From Polytrichum commune (taxonomy: Eukaryota; Streptophyta; Polytrichopsida; Polytrichales; Polytrichaceae): DNA of 60,000 nucleotides. Shown here piece by piece: positions 1 through 11,260 of the stretch. Position 1 is the first letter of the stretch, and the number at the start of each line of letters is the position of its first letter. The stretch covers positions 17,672,001 through 17,732,000 of the forward strand of contig OX485804.1 of assembly GCA_950295325.1 (NCBI GenBank), read 5' to 3'. The position numbers were made by a program, and so were the translations under genes. The notes below the pieces were generated by a model that was not told the DNA's origin, made no database searches, and saw only the letters and a list, made by a program, of their open reading frames with translations.

Positions 1-920
1 AGTGTCTTGGCTGCATCTATGGTGCTTCTGCAATGGAAATCTGTTTGCTTAAACTTGTTATTCTTACTGTTCTTACGATCGATAGTTAGGAAAACCATGG
101 TGCAAAAGCACCGATTGGGTCACCAAGTTGTTCTATCCCCTTCAAGAAGTCCAAATACATGCAACCTGATGCAGCCTAAGACATGCAAAGCTATTCGGAC
201 AATGGCGATGAGTTTGCTTGGGTTGGGCGCCCGAAAATGCTGTGAGCATGGGAGTCTTGGTCATCATAATCTTCTTACACTGCAGCAATGAGAAACACTA
301 TGACGATGATGATGCCTATGGAAGGTCTTCTTTTCCACTCATTTTAAACTTGTTTCTCTATATCATTGGAGATCTAAAATATGGTCATTCTACATATCAT
401 TTACTACCCCACACAAAGAATCTTCCACATCCCTTTGCCATCTAGTAAATGACTTTCCATCTTTTATTTATGACTCGGATGCTGCACACAAACTTGCACG
501 GGATGGGGACATGTAGATTACATCATGTCAATTTCTTAAAAAAAACGAAGGGAAATGCAAAATGATGATGATGCCAATGAGGAGGGGAACTACAACACAC
601 AACCACCCAAAAACGCCAAGCATGGCTTGGAAGGAGGGGGGGGGGGGGGGGGCACAACCCAAAAGGGGACTCCACACAAACCTTACAAACACAACAAGAG
701 AACCAATAACCACAACCGGAACAACCATGCGTTTCCCGATAAGTCGATTGATGAGTTGTTAATGGAGGAGAGAGAGAGAGAGCTGGTCACAGAGACACCA
801 AACATGAATACATAAGCTACCACATGCCGTCATTCTATGGAGAGTTTAGGACACCTGTGAAATCTTGTCATAATTTGTTATGCATGCATGCATGCAAGCT
901 TGCAAACCTTGGAGTCTTTA
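1..920. other. Spacer, no gene seen
   Basis: I see no supported gene here. The short open frames lack recognisable motifs and often open with non-ATG codons. The stretch holds a run of 17 G at 636-652, a short GAGA tract near 765-782 and an alternating TGCA run near 883-896. Confidence 0.5.
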
Positions 921-1246
921 GGGCCACTTCACATATGAGATTAGAGGCCCATGACCATTGCATTCTAAAATCTCTCATTGGGTGAAAAAGTTGAGACCAT
1001 CCACGTTCACTTTAGACTAGGAGGCAAAGGGCCTAAGAAATTATTATGGATGAAAAGTCTACATGGATTCATGCATGGCGGACTATAAATAAATGTTTCA
1101 TGGTCTATCAGAAGTTGAATTGGACCCACCTCCAAGAAACAAGCCTAATGCAAATTCTAGCAAACTAGCCGGTACGGCCTTTGGATGGGATTCGAGGGGC
1201 CTCACAATTAGTGGTCACGGCCCTTGGCTCGTGTGTGAAGTGGCCC
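921..1246. mobile_element. MITE-like element, GGGCCACTTC family
   Basis: The left end (GGGCCACTTCACATATGAG) and the reverse complement of the right end (GGGCCACTTCACACACGAG) match over roughly 40 bases with substitutions, giving a 326-bp element with terminal inverted repeats and no coding capacity. Related sequence recurs near 8590-8945, 23690-23890, 28530-28983 and inside an ALKBH intron near 51509. I cannot assign a superfamily; no clear target-site duplication is visible. Confidence 0.5.
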
Positions 1247-1658
1247 GCTTAGCCCAAAGCGTTGTTTTGGTGTTGTTCCCTATCATCATTAGCGGCTCGA
1301 TTTAACACACACAAAATAGTGGAATTACTAAAAAGGACTTGTGTGTCCATATGCCAATGATAGTGGTGCCCCCATTTAGGAGGCTATTTCCCTTCCGGTA
1401 ACTAAACAAATAGTTTCAGTGCATGAAGGGTATGAGAAAGACAAAGGGGCGTGGAAGGTGTGGTGGGCCTGTACTTGCTTGCTTCAATTATTTCTTCCAT
1501 TTGTAAACCCAGCACCCCCCCCCCCCCCGGCCCTCGGTACCCCTTTGGGTGGATTTCTTTGAATTCAATTCAATCGTATAATATAGAGAGGCTTCTTAAT
1601 TGGGTTGCTTCCACTGTTGGGATTCCGACCGTTCGTAGGCCTTCTCGAACAAAGGCTG
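1247..1658. other. Spacer with C14 tract
   Basis: No gene is supported. A run of 14 C lies at 1515-1528. An open frame across this region (1451-1801) starts with a non-ATG codon and is proline-rich because of the C run. Confidence 0.4.
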
Positions 1659-1741
1659 GGGTGAACCAACCCGTACACTTGTTCCTTGGAGGCAAGGGTT
1701 TAGGCATCCAACAAGGAACGAGTGTATGGGTTGCTTCGCCC
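1659..1741. repeat. Hairpin, 30-bp arms, 23-nt loop
   Basis: Arms 1659-1688 and 1712-1741 are inverted copies with 26 of 30 positions identical. Read as + strand RNA, three of the four differences become G-U pairs and one is a C-C mismatch, so the fold is almost continuous. Arm and loop sizes are compatible with a small-RNA precursor, but a small foldback transposon remnant is equally possible. No known conserved miRNA sequence was recognised. Confidence 0.5.
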
Positions 1742-1802
1742 AACCCCCCCAACCCACCCACCACTATTACCCGAGGTGAAAACGCAACTTTATTATATTA
1801 GG

Positions 1803-2024
1803 ATGGAGAATTGTCGTATATGAACATGCTCCCCATTCATCCAACATAAAAGCCCCAAAATAGCATGCATCCCAAACGTTACTTCTTTAGTCGATTTGAC
1901 ACCAAAATTAGCCTTGAGGACCTTGAAATAGTTTGCTTGAGCCACTCATTTGAGATGAATGGACAACAAACCTATATACGAGGATCAAGTTCTTTATGTT
2001 GGATGAATGTTTGATGAATGAGAG
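1803..2024. mobile_element. MITE remnant, GGGAATT family
   Basis: The left end resembles the left ends of the elements at 28081 and 30724, with the shared motif CATTCATCCAACATA. An inverted version (TATGTTGGATGAATG) lies near 1996. The internal motif around GATGAATGG...ACAAACCTATA also matches the 28-kb copy. The right end runs into the CT microsatellite and is degraded. Confidence 0.4.
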
Positions 2025-2052
2025 GCTCTCTCTCTCTCTCTCTCTCTCTCTC
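2025..2052. repeat. (CT)14 microsatellite
   Basis: A perfect CT dinucleotide run. Confidence 0.9.
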
Positions 2053-2158
2053 GGCTATGATATTAAACACTTTGTGATTATAAACTTTTGCATTAGTCAA
2101 CTAAAAATTGTTTTCTTTACAAATAAATTACAATACAAGCAAGAGATCCTACATATAC

Positions 2159-4330
2159 ATACATGGAAAATGAGCATACTTTCCATACCATACATGTAAC
2201 GAGGATGTAGATGAAAGAGGTATAGTAACCATGATTACAACCGTGAATCACGTATGTAATCCATGGTAAAAAACAGGGTTTGGAAGAACTTACCATAGGT
2301 AAGAACTCCAATATAAACCCCTAACCCTAAAGGAAGCCTCCTTTTCTTACCATTCACGCAAGTGCAAGGTGAGGTGACTTTGTGCATTCTCACTAGAATA
2401 GTTGATACGTGTGGAAAGTGAGAGGAACAAGGACGAATCACCAAGAGGAGTATTCTACTTGGAGTAACTTAGTCATGGCCAAGGATCAGGTTTGAACACC
2501 CATATGTCATTTGGCAATGAGTGTTATAATTTGAAATAGTGCAATGCTTTTGATGGTGTTTATATGTGTGTGACATGGATAACAACTGGGTCCTGGTGTT
2601 AGTTACCTCGTGTACGTAACTAATCCTCAAATGTTTGTTGGTTGGTTGCATGGGCACATGTGAGGCATGCCCTTCACACTCTCAATACGAGGATGTATTG
2701 TGATTATGACATTTTAAGCATTTCTATGGGTTGATGTTACTAGGGACTTTTCCTTTGTAAGCACTCCATACATAGGGTGGAGTAGATATATGTACTTTGT
2801 AGTGAAGCAAGAAGATAGGTGATTAAACCTCAAAGGTATGGAGCAGTCAAACTTAAACATTTGTTGTTGGGTACCATGTTATTACAGAAACCCTAAGTAA
2901 GGTACATAGTCTTGCAAAGCAAAGTGAGTTATAACACAAAAGATCCAAGTGATACAACACATAGATGAGCATGATTACAAACAACTACACTATGCAAAAT
3001 GCTATTGTGTTACCAAGTAGGACGATGCCAAGAGAATAGAAAGAGTCTTGTGAAAGTTCCCACCCACCCACCCTTGTATTGCAATGAAGAAGTTATTGAA
3101 GGATTTGGCCTCTGAAAAGAGGAAGTTCAAACTTTGTAAAAGTTTTGAAAAGTGAGCTCTCTCTCTTTCGTTCTTGATTAATGCCATGTTACATAAAAAT
3201 TCAAGTATAAACTCTTACATTTATAGACCTAGCAAAGATCATCTATGTAAAATAGATGATAGAAACTCAGATGATACTGTGTCTACATACATGGAAAGAA
3301 ATCATACTTACCAAGGAATGGATGTAACAAAGATATAGATGAATGAAGTAAAAATAGGGTTATGATAACTTATCATACGTAAGAACTCCAATATAAACCC
3401 TTAACCCTAAAAAGAGCCTTTTTTTTTTACCATTCACGTAAGTGAGAGGTGCAGCAAGCTTTGCGTATACACATCAGGGTAATAGATACATGCTAGAAGT
3501 AAGAGTAACTAGGGCTCATCACCAAGAGGAGTATTCTACTTGGAGTAACCCAATCATAGCCAAGGAACAGGTTTGAACACTCATATGTTGTTTTACAATG
3601 AGTGTTGTATTTTGAAATATTTTGGTGCATTTGAAATGGACTAAGTGTGTGCGACATGGATATAACCTGGGTCCTGCTGTTATTTACCTCGTGTACGTAA
3701 CTAATCCTTAATTGTTTGTTTGTTGGTTGCATGGGCATAGGTGAGGCAAGCCCTTCACACATTCAATGCAATGATGTATTGTGATCATGGCATTTTATGC
3801 ACAAATATTGGTTGAGGTTAAAAGATACATCTCCTTAGTAAGTACAACATACATGTGATGATCTATTTAGACGTACTTGATAGAGAGGCAAGAAGGTTGA
3901 CAATTAACTTCCAAAGCATGGGATAGTCAAAATCAAACATTGGGCGTTGAATACCATATGATAGCAAAAAATCCAAATAAGATTCATATTCTTGCAATGC
4001 AAACTAGGTTATGGTACAAAGTGTATATGTGGTACAACACATACAATGAGACATTATGCAAATGACTCTATTATGCAATGTGGTACTATATTATCAAATA
4101 GGAAGATACAAGAGACATAGAAAGAGTCTTGTGGATGTTCCCACCCACCCACCTTTGTATTGCAAAGAGGAAGAAATTGAAGGATTTGGCCTTTGAAAAG
4201 AGGAAGTTCGAACTTTGTAAAAGTTTTGAAAAGTTAGGTCTCTCTTTCTCTCTATTGGAACACATAGATTCCCTTCTATTCTTCTTTGATGTTTTGATCC
4301 CGTGATTAGCACTAGAGATTGGCCCCGAAT
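2159..4330. repeat. Diverged tandem duplication, about 1.08 kb period
   Basis: Two adjacent copies share order and many blocks. Examples are AAGAACTCCAATATAAAC at 2301 and 3381, the CACCAAGAGGAGTATTCTACT block, and GGAAGTTC..ACTTTGTAAAAG near 3121 and 4202, all offset by 1080-1081 bases. Substitutions and small indels separate them, so the duplication is old. No open frame is preserved between copies. They could be two degraded solo LTRs in tandem, but I see no clear TG..CA ends or target duplication. A short telomere-like CCCTAACCCTAAA occurs in each copy near 2320 and 3400. Confidence 0.7.
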
Positions 4331-4454
4331 GAGTCAAATAGGACCCACATGAGTAACGAATTGACCACAACTCTGTGGGAGTCAAGTTTTTATCTAGACT
4401 CCCTCACCTCACCTCACTAACCTCGTCATAGTGGCGGGGCATGCAACCCTAGTA

Positions 4455-7304
4455 CAGTCAAGACTCTATAAGTATTACCCCTATAAGCGTTATAATTTCA
4501 TATATGTTAAGAAAATTTTACTCCCCTACAAAAACACAATTGGTAAGACTAGTGAGTATTATGTGTTAAGTGTTATAACATGCTCTACTCCGTTCTTTGT
4601 GAATTGCATCTCTATAAGTGTTCATTTTGAGAAAATCAAGGTAATAATATATGAAAGCATAAATTTTAAACATGTAATCACATTTATTCCATATTCTTTG
4701 TGAACAAATCAAATATTCTTTTGTGCACTTTCAAGCAATTTGGGAGAGGAGATGGCAGATAGAGAAGGTTTGGGAGTTGGGGTGCTTGTTGGGTGCTAGT
4801 TTGCTAGTTGGGGCTTATAGTACTTGATATAGCATATTTTAGGCGTAGCAATTGGGATTAGGTGCAACAATTAGGGTCAACAATCAGGCATGCGTAGATA
4901 TTGTATGGAGTTTTTTTTTTGTCTTTCATTTTTTTCATTTTTTTTAGAAAATTACAAGCAAATTGTTAGTCAATAGGTTTACGGATCAATCAAGGGTATG
5001 GAGTTTGAATTTGATTTGATTTTTCCTTTTTTTTCCCCATAAATTGCAATTTTTGTAATTGTAAGCAAATTTATTTGTTGTCCAACCACGCATCAACAAT
5101 CAAGCAAAGGTATGGGGCCTCATTATTTATTATTTATTTTTCAGTTAATTGCAATTTTCATGGTTGTAGGCAAGGTATGGAGCTTGATTTTTTTTTTAAA
5201 TCCTCTTTTTTCCTAGGAATGTTGTAAACAAAAAAATTTAAGATTTTTAAAGATTGTTACTGCAGTGGTTTAGATTTTCAAGTTGGAGGACGTGACAGTG
5301 GCCAACAACAACCACAACAAGGCATTCGTCATTTAATTTGAACCACACATCTACACTTATTCTTCACGAGGCCTCAAAATTGATTTTATACCATTCATTT
5401 ATATTTTGAACGTTTCTTTTTTAGTGGAGGCTTGCAATGGGCAAGGGTAGAGAGTTCACCTTTAAGGAGAAGCTAGAGATCATTTCCCATTATGAGAGCT
5501 TGGTGGCTTTAGGGATGAAAATTAGTAAGAAAGCATTGACAGAGTGGGCAAATGTCAAATTTTGATACTTCAGTTTTGCATATGACTATTGGTAGAGTCT
5601 TGAAGAAGAAAGACTCACTTACCACTTTTGATGTGGGTGATTTGGCTTATTCAAAGCGCATTAGGAAGGTGCAATGTCCCAAAGTGGAGCAAGCTACTTT
5701 CAGCTAGTTTACAACAATGCAAAAGAAGGGCGCAACCATATCCGATGATCTGTTGATAACTGCAACACATTGATTCTATGTTTTGTAGCCTAGAGATCTT
5801 AGTGAGAAGGAACTTCAGTTTCCACATGGGTAGGTAACCAAATTCAAGAAGATGTTCAACATCAAGGCATACACGTGTCACAGTGAGAGATGCTTTTGCT
5901 GACACTTTAGCAGAGGTATTGAGGAGGATGGAGGAGATCAAAGCTATTGTATCTTATTACGATAGCAATGATGTTTTTAACATGAATGAGACAGGTTTTT
6001 TTTACAGGTTAGAGCCGAATCGAACGTTGGCTACGAAGAGACTATCTGGGAAGAAGAAGCAAAAGCAGCGGATTATTGTGGCGCTCACTGCAAATGCTAC
6101 ATGTACCATTTGCTTTCCTCCACTGATTATTAATCAATGTTTGGAGCCGCGGGCCTTGACGTCTAGGAACATTCACTTTGTGGAGAATTTGGGTAATAAG
6201 TGGGCTGCTAACAAGAAGGCGTGAATGACTACGGTCATTTTTAGCAGTTTATACTAGATTTTGAGAGGAGGATGGTGTTGGCATAGAAAGAGAAGGTGTT
6301 TTTGCTCCTATATAATTTCTCTAGTCAACAAGTGCCAAATGTAGGTTCACGTTTGAGGGTAACATGATTAGAATTTCTACCTCCGAACACCACAAGTCGT
6401 TTTCAACCCATGGATGCATGCATTATTGCATATTTCAAGGCACAATACTGAAAGTTGGTGATTCAATAGCAAATAGATTGTTTTAGTGCAAACAAGGTGT
6501 TTGCGATTGATATATATCAAGTTGTTGTTATGGTTGAGCGGGCATGGCGTGCGGGAGCTACCACATCGACAATTCAAAGTTGTTGGAGGCACATGGGTGT
6601 TCTTTTGATCTCTATTGAGAGGGAGATAGAGGAAGGCCGTCGCTTGGTAGAGGTTGATGAAGTTGCTACTCTACTTCATCAAGTGACGTTGTTGTCATCT
6701 GATAGTGAGGTGGGTTGACATGATGAATGCTCATGAATACCTCAATTATGAGATGGAGTTTGATTTAAACGACCCCTATGAACCTACCAATGAGGAGTTT
6801 TTAATTATGTAATCCTCAAAACATCAAGAAATTGATGTTGATGAGGTTATGGTTGATGTGGTAGAAGAAGTTGTAGGATTTAGTGTTGTTGAGCGTTCTC
6901 TAGAGACTTTGAAGAAATACTTTGAACAAAGACCAAATGATCCCCTATCACACATCAAGAGCATTCAAGAACTCCACAAGAAAGTTTCATCTCATCATTT
7001 GGAAGCGTCTCGTCAGACTACTATAGACTCTTTCTCTCGGTTAGTTTAGTTGGAAGAATCTCGTCAAGTTACTACTATATAGATCATTTCTTTCAATTAG
7101 TTTAGTTGAATTATGTATTATCATTCATACTTTCATTTCTTATTTTTATAAAACGTTACGTTCTTCAATTTCAAAAACTCTAAGTGTTTTTTCTATAAAT
7201 GTTATTAATCATTGGTATGAATTTTATAAGTGTTAGTTGTTATAATTCTACATATGTTATTTTTTTGCTACTCCTGACCTTTAACATTTATAGAGTCCTG
7301 ACTG
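4455..7304 (+). mobile_element. pogo/Tigger-type DNA transposon, 2.85 kb
   Basis: The element is bounded by TA at 4453-4454 and 7305-7306, the target duplication expected for Tc1/mariner-pogo elements. The left end CAGTCAAGACTCTATAAGTA and the reverse complement of the right end CAGTCAGGACTCTATAAATG form terminal inverted repeats that begin CAGT, as pogo/Tigger ends do. GTTATAATTNNNNATATGTTA-like subterminal blocks occur near 4489 and 7239 in the same orientation. The interior holds a decayed DDE transposase. The ends, target site and coding content agree, so the boundaries are well supported. Confidence 0.85.
5437..7048 (+). pseudogene. Decayed pogo/Tigger DDE transposase
   Basis: The reading starts at ATG 5437 (MGKGREFTFKEKLEI), the start of a CENP-B/pogo-type helix-turn-helix, and meets a stop and frame change near 5560. 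It continues in another frame to about 5770 and re-enters at 5883. The DDE domain is recognisable: FNMNETGFFYRLEPNRTLAT (catalytic Asp of the usual MDETG replaced by Asn), then KKQKQRIIVALTANATCT, NKKA followed by TGA where Trp is expected, and LLLYNFSS where the second Asp is replaced by Tyr. NTTSRFQPMDACII and FKAQY follow near 6390-6450. The tail ends with a ...SLETLKKYFEQ segment typical of these proteins. Several stops and frameshifts make it non-functional. Many changes look like C-to-T or G-to-A decay. Confidence 0.85.
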
Positions 7305-7306
7305 TA

Positions 7307-7728
7307 CTCCCTCCTTCTTCTATTCACTTCCTTCTTCTATTCACTACAACAGTACTACTACTACTAAATTAAATGCTTATGATTTTTGTGGAGGGTTCAT
7401 GAATTGCCAGCGGCCACTGGGCATCCAGGATATTATGTGCCAGGTACATGCATCCAATATAGGCAACCCTTGAAGAAAGAGAGAGAGAGAAAATATCTCC
7501 TAATTAAACCAAATAAACCAACAACAACACCTAGCTAGGACTCCTACTAGCGAACATATTAGTATAAGTCTGAGCTCTTGTAATATAGCAAAACCACTAT
7601 CGAATTATCTCAATTATTGAGCACAGTGGATGTTGCTGATTCCCTTGAATTTGGAAATGAGTGATTTGGTAGGTTTCTAATTTAAATGTAAATATGGATG
7701 TTAGCGATTTATATTCATTTAACCAACA
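7307..7728. other. Spacer, no gene seen
   Basis: AT-rich spacer between the Tigger element and the next repeat. Apart from a short GA run near 7480 nothing is recognisable. Confidence 0.5.
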
Positions 7729-8085
7729 AACGGGGAGAAGAAGTGGCCACTAGTTACATATGAACTGGTTGAGTTTTTGAGAAATAACCGATTGAAGTTC
7801 AAGCTTCATGACAATAACCGATCATTTTAGAGGAATATGTGAAATATACCTCAATTTACTACAGAACACCCGGAAGATCACAACCTATGACCAATTGGAC
7901 TTGGAAGCACTAGGAAATCATTTGACCGTTGTCCAAGAGCCCCTGCCTCCCCTCGATGTGGGCGCGTTTTCTTGGTTCTTAACTTATTTGGAGTTGGTTG
8001 TTGGCTATCTGCCTCAAAAAAAAAAAAATTAAAAACTTTTGACCGATTATGCCCAAAAATCTCCCCAGACACTGATTTGGATGTA
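7729..8085 (-). mobile_element. CCGGTT-family repeat, interrupted by S1
   Basis: Aligned in reverse orientation to the copy at 27738-27960: blocks around TTGAGAAATAACCGATTGAAG, AGAGGAATATGTG, AGATCACAACC and GACCGATTATGCCCAAAAAT occur in the expected inverted order. It is split by the poly-A-tailed insertion at 7929-8037. Confidence 0.6.
7929..8037 (+). mobile_element. Poly-A-tailed SINE/LINE 3' end (S1)
   Basis: A roughly 100-bp segment with the pattern CTCCCCTC...TTCTTGGTTC...GTTGGCTATCTGCCTC followed by an A13 run (8016-8028). An 8-bp duplication TTTGACCG flanks it (7921-7928 and 8038-8045), and removing the insert restores the surrounding CCGGTT-family sequence. The same 3' end occurs on the minus strand at 18716-18830, 27541-27645, 31505-31595 and 44362-44457. 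It may be a SINE or a 5'-truncated LINE; no polymerase III promoter boxes were recognised. Confidence 0.65.
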
Positions 8086-8194
8086 CAAATGTAGTAATAA
8101 TCTTTAATTCCAATTGAGTCATAACATTCTCAAATTTCTCGGAAACTTGTTCTATCATCGACAAGAATACTTCTTTTAAAAAGGGGGGGGGGGG

Positions 8195-8595
8195 AGGTAA
8201 GGCTTAAGCAAGGCCACTTACACTAATATAAACAACCCTAATTTGGTGAACTTATCTTAATTGAACACCCATAATTGAGTGGTGTGTGGTCAGGTGTGGA
8301 TCCAACAATGGACGCCAAAAGGATACGTGTTTAGAAGGGACTGAACTACGTTCTCAAAACATGTTCATCATTCTAGGTTTTACAATCAATATAAGTGGGG
8401 GAGAAGAACCTCATTTAATGAGCACAAGAATCTTCACTTTAATATTCACTAGAGTTCCATGAATTATGAAGAATGTGAGTAGAACCTAGCTTTGTATTTT
8501 CTAACCATTTCAATATGTTTGCTTGTTTCATACCTGAAGAGAAGTGGGCTAGTTGGAGAAAATGTAACCATTTAAGGGATGTCTACCTTAGAGCT
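8195..8595 (+). mobile_element. MITE-like family III copy
   Basis: Shares ordered blocks with 37650-38010 and 53742-54109: GAGTGGTGTGTGGT, ACATGTTCATCAT, ATTTAATGAGCACAAGAAT followed by CTTCAC, and CCATTTAAGGGATGTCTACC near the right end. No coding capacity. A G12 tract (8183-8194) abuts its left side. Confidence 0.5.
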
Positions 8596-8945
8596 TGAAG
8601 ACATGTCACAATCCAATTCTACAATGTTTCATTGGTGGAAAGGCATCCCACTACATAGCACACTTCACACTAGAGCTTGAGGGACCTAAGGGACAATAAA
8701 TTACTTTCTAGTTTTGAAAATTAAAAATTAAAAAAACTCCACCTCGTGATTCTAAATTCTAATAACATAGTATTCTCTCATTTTTTCATGGCTAGATTCT
8801 CCAAAAACTCCTCAAAAGTGTTGAAATTGGATGAAGTCATCAAATTCAACTTCAATTCTCCAGGGTACAAACTTGGGATGACTTCAAGGGCCCTCATAAT
8901 TTCATGGCCAAGGGCCATAGCATAAAGTGGCCTCTTAGTCCAGTT
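8596..8945 (+). mobile_element. GGGCCACTTC-family fragment
   Basis: Contains ACACTAGAGCTTGAGGGACC near 8668 and AAGGGCCCTCATAATTTCAT...GGCCAAGGGCCATAG...AAAGTGGCC near 8883-8935, matching the interior and right end of the element at 921-1246 and the 28.5-29 kb copy. Diverged, no open frame. Confidence 0.45.
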
Positions 8946-9019
8946 AGTTCACTTTTTCTTTAAAAAAATTAGCTAAAGAAAGAGTATACTTTCATTGAAG
9001 ATTGTGAGGGAAGTTTGTT

Positions 9020-9142
9020 CATAACATTATTAAGATCCATAACAATGTTATGTAGGATTGATAGTATTCCATAGAATTTTTCCGGAGATTCCCCACATTT
9101 AGAATGATTATGAACATTGTTATGGATCTTAATAATGTTATG
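9020..9142. repeat. Perfect 30-bp inverted repeat, 63-nt loop
   Basis: Arm 9020-9049 (starting CATAACATTATTAAGATCCA) and arm 9113-9142 are exact reverse complements over 30 bases. The spacer is 63 nt. Outside the arms the match stops at once on both sides. The fold is of the size of plant small-RNA precursors, though AT-rich, and could instead be a recent foldback MITE. The perfect match among otherwise decayed repeats suggests a recent origin or selection. Confidence 0.65.
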
Positions 9143-9699
9143 TTTGACCAAAGCACGTCACTAGCTTATGGAATTGTATCAAAGTAAAGGGCCTTGGCGA
9201 TGGTGCACCTTGAAACTCATCAAACTCTATAAATTGATACCTATGAGCCATCCCTACATATAGTCATCCCAATTTGTATGATTTATATCGACTTTGTGCA
9301 ACGTAATCCTTGCTTGGAAAACATTTTCTAACATCTACCACTCCAAATCTGCACAATGATGGCACATTGGAGCACATCACAAACAAATTCTTCTTGCTTC
9401 TCACTAGCCTTGGATCTTCTACCCATGCAATGCACATGCCAATTAATGTTGGTGTTACACTCCTTCCAATGCATGTCGAGGTTCATAACATTATCAGTTT
9501 CTTGGCTACGTTCTAAGGGATCATGGATTGGATGAGAATAATTATCATGTAATTCCAAGAGGCCCCATCTATGGGGAGCACTCATGCTATGTATAATGGA
9601 GTCGTTGACAAGTATTTATAAATTTAGAGTTTTTGGTAATTGCAACCCTTTTCTTAGTTGCAACTCGACTGTACCGAATGACTTAGATTCTTTGTATGA
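9143..9699. other. Spacer, no gene seen
   Basis: Short overlapping open frames on both strands near 9310-9585 carry no recognisable motif. I do not support them as genes. Confidence 0.4.
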
Positions 9700-11250
9700 A
9701 TTTAATTATGATTGTTGAGACTCAAAATTTGAAGTTCGAAGTTCAAAGTTAGTTAATATGTGAAGTGTAGGTGAGAGAGGGCCATAAGCAAAATATGGAC
9801 TCAAGCAAGTAAATTGCTAGCATGAGCAAGTGAAACGTTTGTAAATAATCAGAGTTGGAGTGAATGTGAGTAAATGAACTCTGGCGATAGCCTTGTCAGA
9901 AGAAGATTGCCAAGAGAGAGGGTAAGTTTGACGAGTTTATGACTGAGAGAAAGGTTAGGATGATTATGTCATGAGAACCATTAAATTACGAGTGATGGCA
10001 AAGATAAAGTTAACAATGAGTTGAAGAAAGATTGTGAGGATCAAAGTTGAGCCTAATTGAACAACTTATTGGTGATAGGCTTAATGAGAGCAAGTTTGAA
10101 GATGAGATAGAAGAAACAATGTTTGTTGAGGTCTAATGTGAAAAATGTAGTGATTGAGAGAGTTATTCAGAGCAAATGCGTGTAAGAATGTAAGAGGAAT
10201 AAGCATAAACCTAGTTATTCAACTTGTGAGGAGTGGTGAGGGTAACTTGCTAGAGCGAAGAGCAATAATCTTCAGAGGAACGAGAGAGTGTCGATTGACA
10301 AAGAACCATAAGTCATTGAAGTAGAGTGAGAAAGAGAGTTTGAATGCATGACACGAGAGAATCATTTGGCCATAAGCATGTAAGTTAATTCACCTAGCCT
10401 ATAAGAGGAGGTGAAAACTAATTGTTGAAGTAATGGCATGACCAGTAGGAGGTCAAGAAACAAAGAAAAGTCGCATGAGAATAGGAGTCAAATAGCCAAG
10501 TGAAACAGTAAGGGAGAAATAAAATGATTGAAAACCTTAAGAAGGCAATATCATATATGAATGGGAGCAAATAGTCTCAGTAGCCGAAGTTTACGAGTTG
10601 ACAGAGTTCAAGTAAGGCAAGTAGCTTGAGTAAGAGAGGAAGGCCATGGCCCATACTTGGTTAAGAGTAACCATGAGAGGGAAAGACACTACCTTGTGGC
10701 ATAGACTGAGAGGCCTGCGATGGGTACAATTATGACTAAATAAGTTTGATATGCCATGTTCATGACATAAATGAATAAGGCATTACCTTGTGGTGAACAC
10801 CATGATAAGAGATAGGCAAGTGAATGGAAGACATTACGTTATGGTAGATACTGAAGAGTATAGCCGAATTAGGTCTATTGCACCTTGTTGGGTGAAGACA
10901 GAGGCTACATGTAGTGGTGATGAAGCATGAAAATTCTTTGGGCAGGCTATAAGCTAGTTAGGACATTACCTAGAAAGGAGAAAGACTTTACCTTACCGAA
11001 GTAAGTGGATTAAACATAAACATTATTTGTGTGCACAAGATAGACCTAAGAGCATATAAACAAAAGGAAATAGCCTATCTTGATGATGTGTTGATGTTAA
11101 GTTAACCCTATGTGGTTGAATCTTAAGATAAGTTGTCATGTCCACCGAAGATGAAGGTGGTGATTACAATGGTGAAGTTTGGTATGATGATTGTAAGTTA
11201 ACTGAAATGAACTAAATTTGAGATTATTTCAATCATAATTAATGGAAATT
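9700..11250. other. Purine-rich tract without open frames
   Basis: About 1.5 kb in which the + strand is strongly rich in A and G, with many AAG/GAG/GTGAG words and almost no open frame above 60 codons on either strand. Phrases such as CATTACCTTGTGG/GACATTAC recur loosely (about 10690-10990). It could be the decayed inside of a retroelement or gene, but I recognise no motif. Confidence 0.35.
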
Positions 11251-11260
11251 AAAGATGATG

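Noticed and set aside
2310-2335. Interstitial telomere (CCCTAA repeats)
   Set aside because: Only about two units are present, and CCCTAA-like words occur widely in the window, so this is not telomeric.
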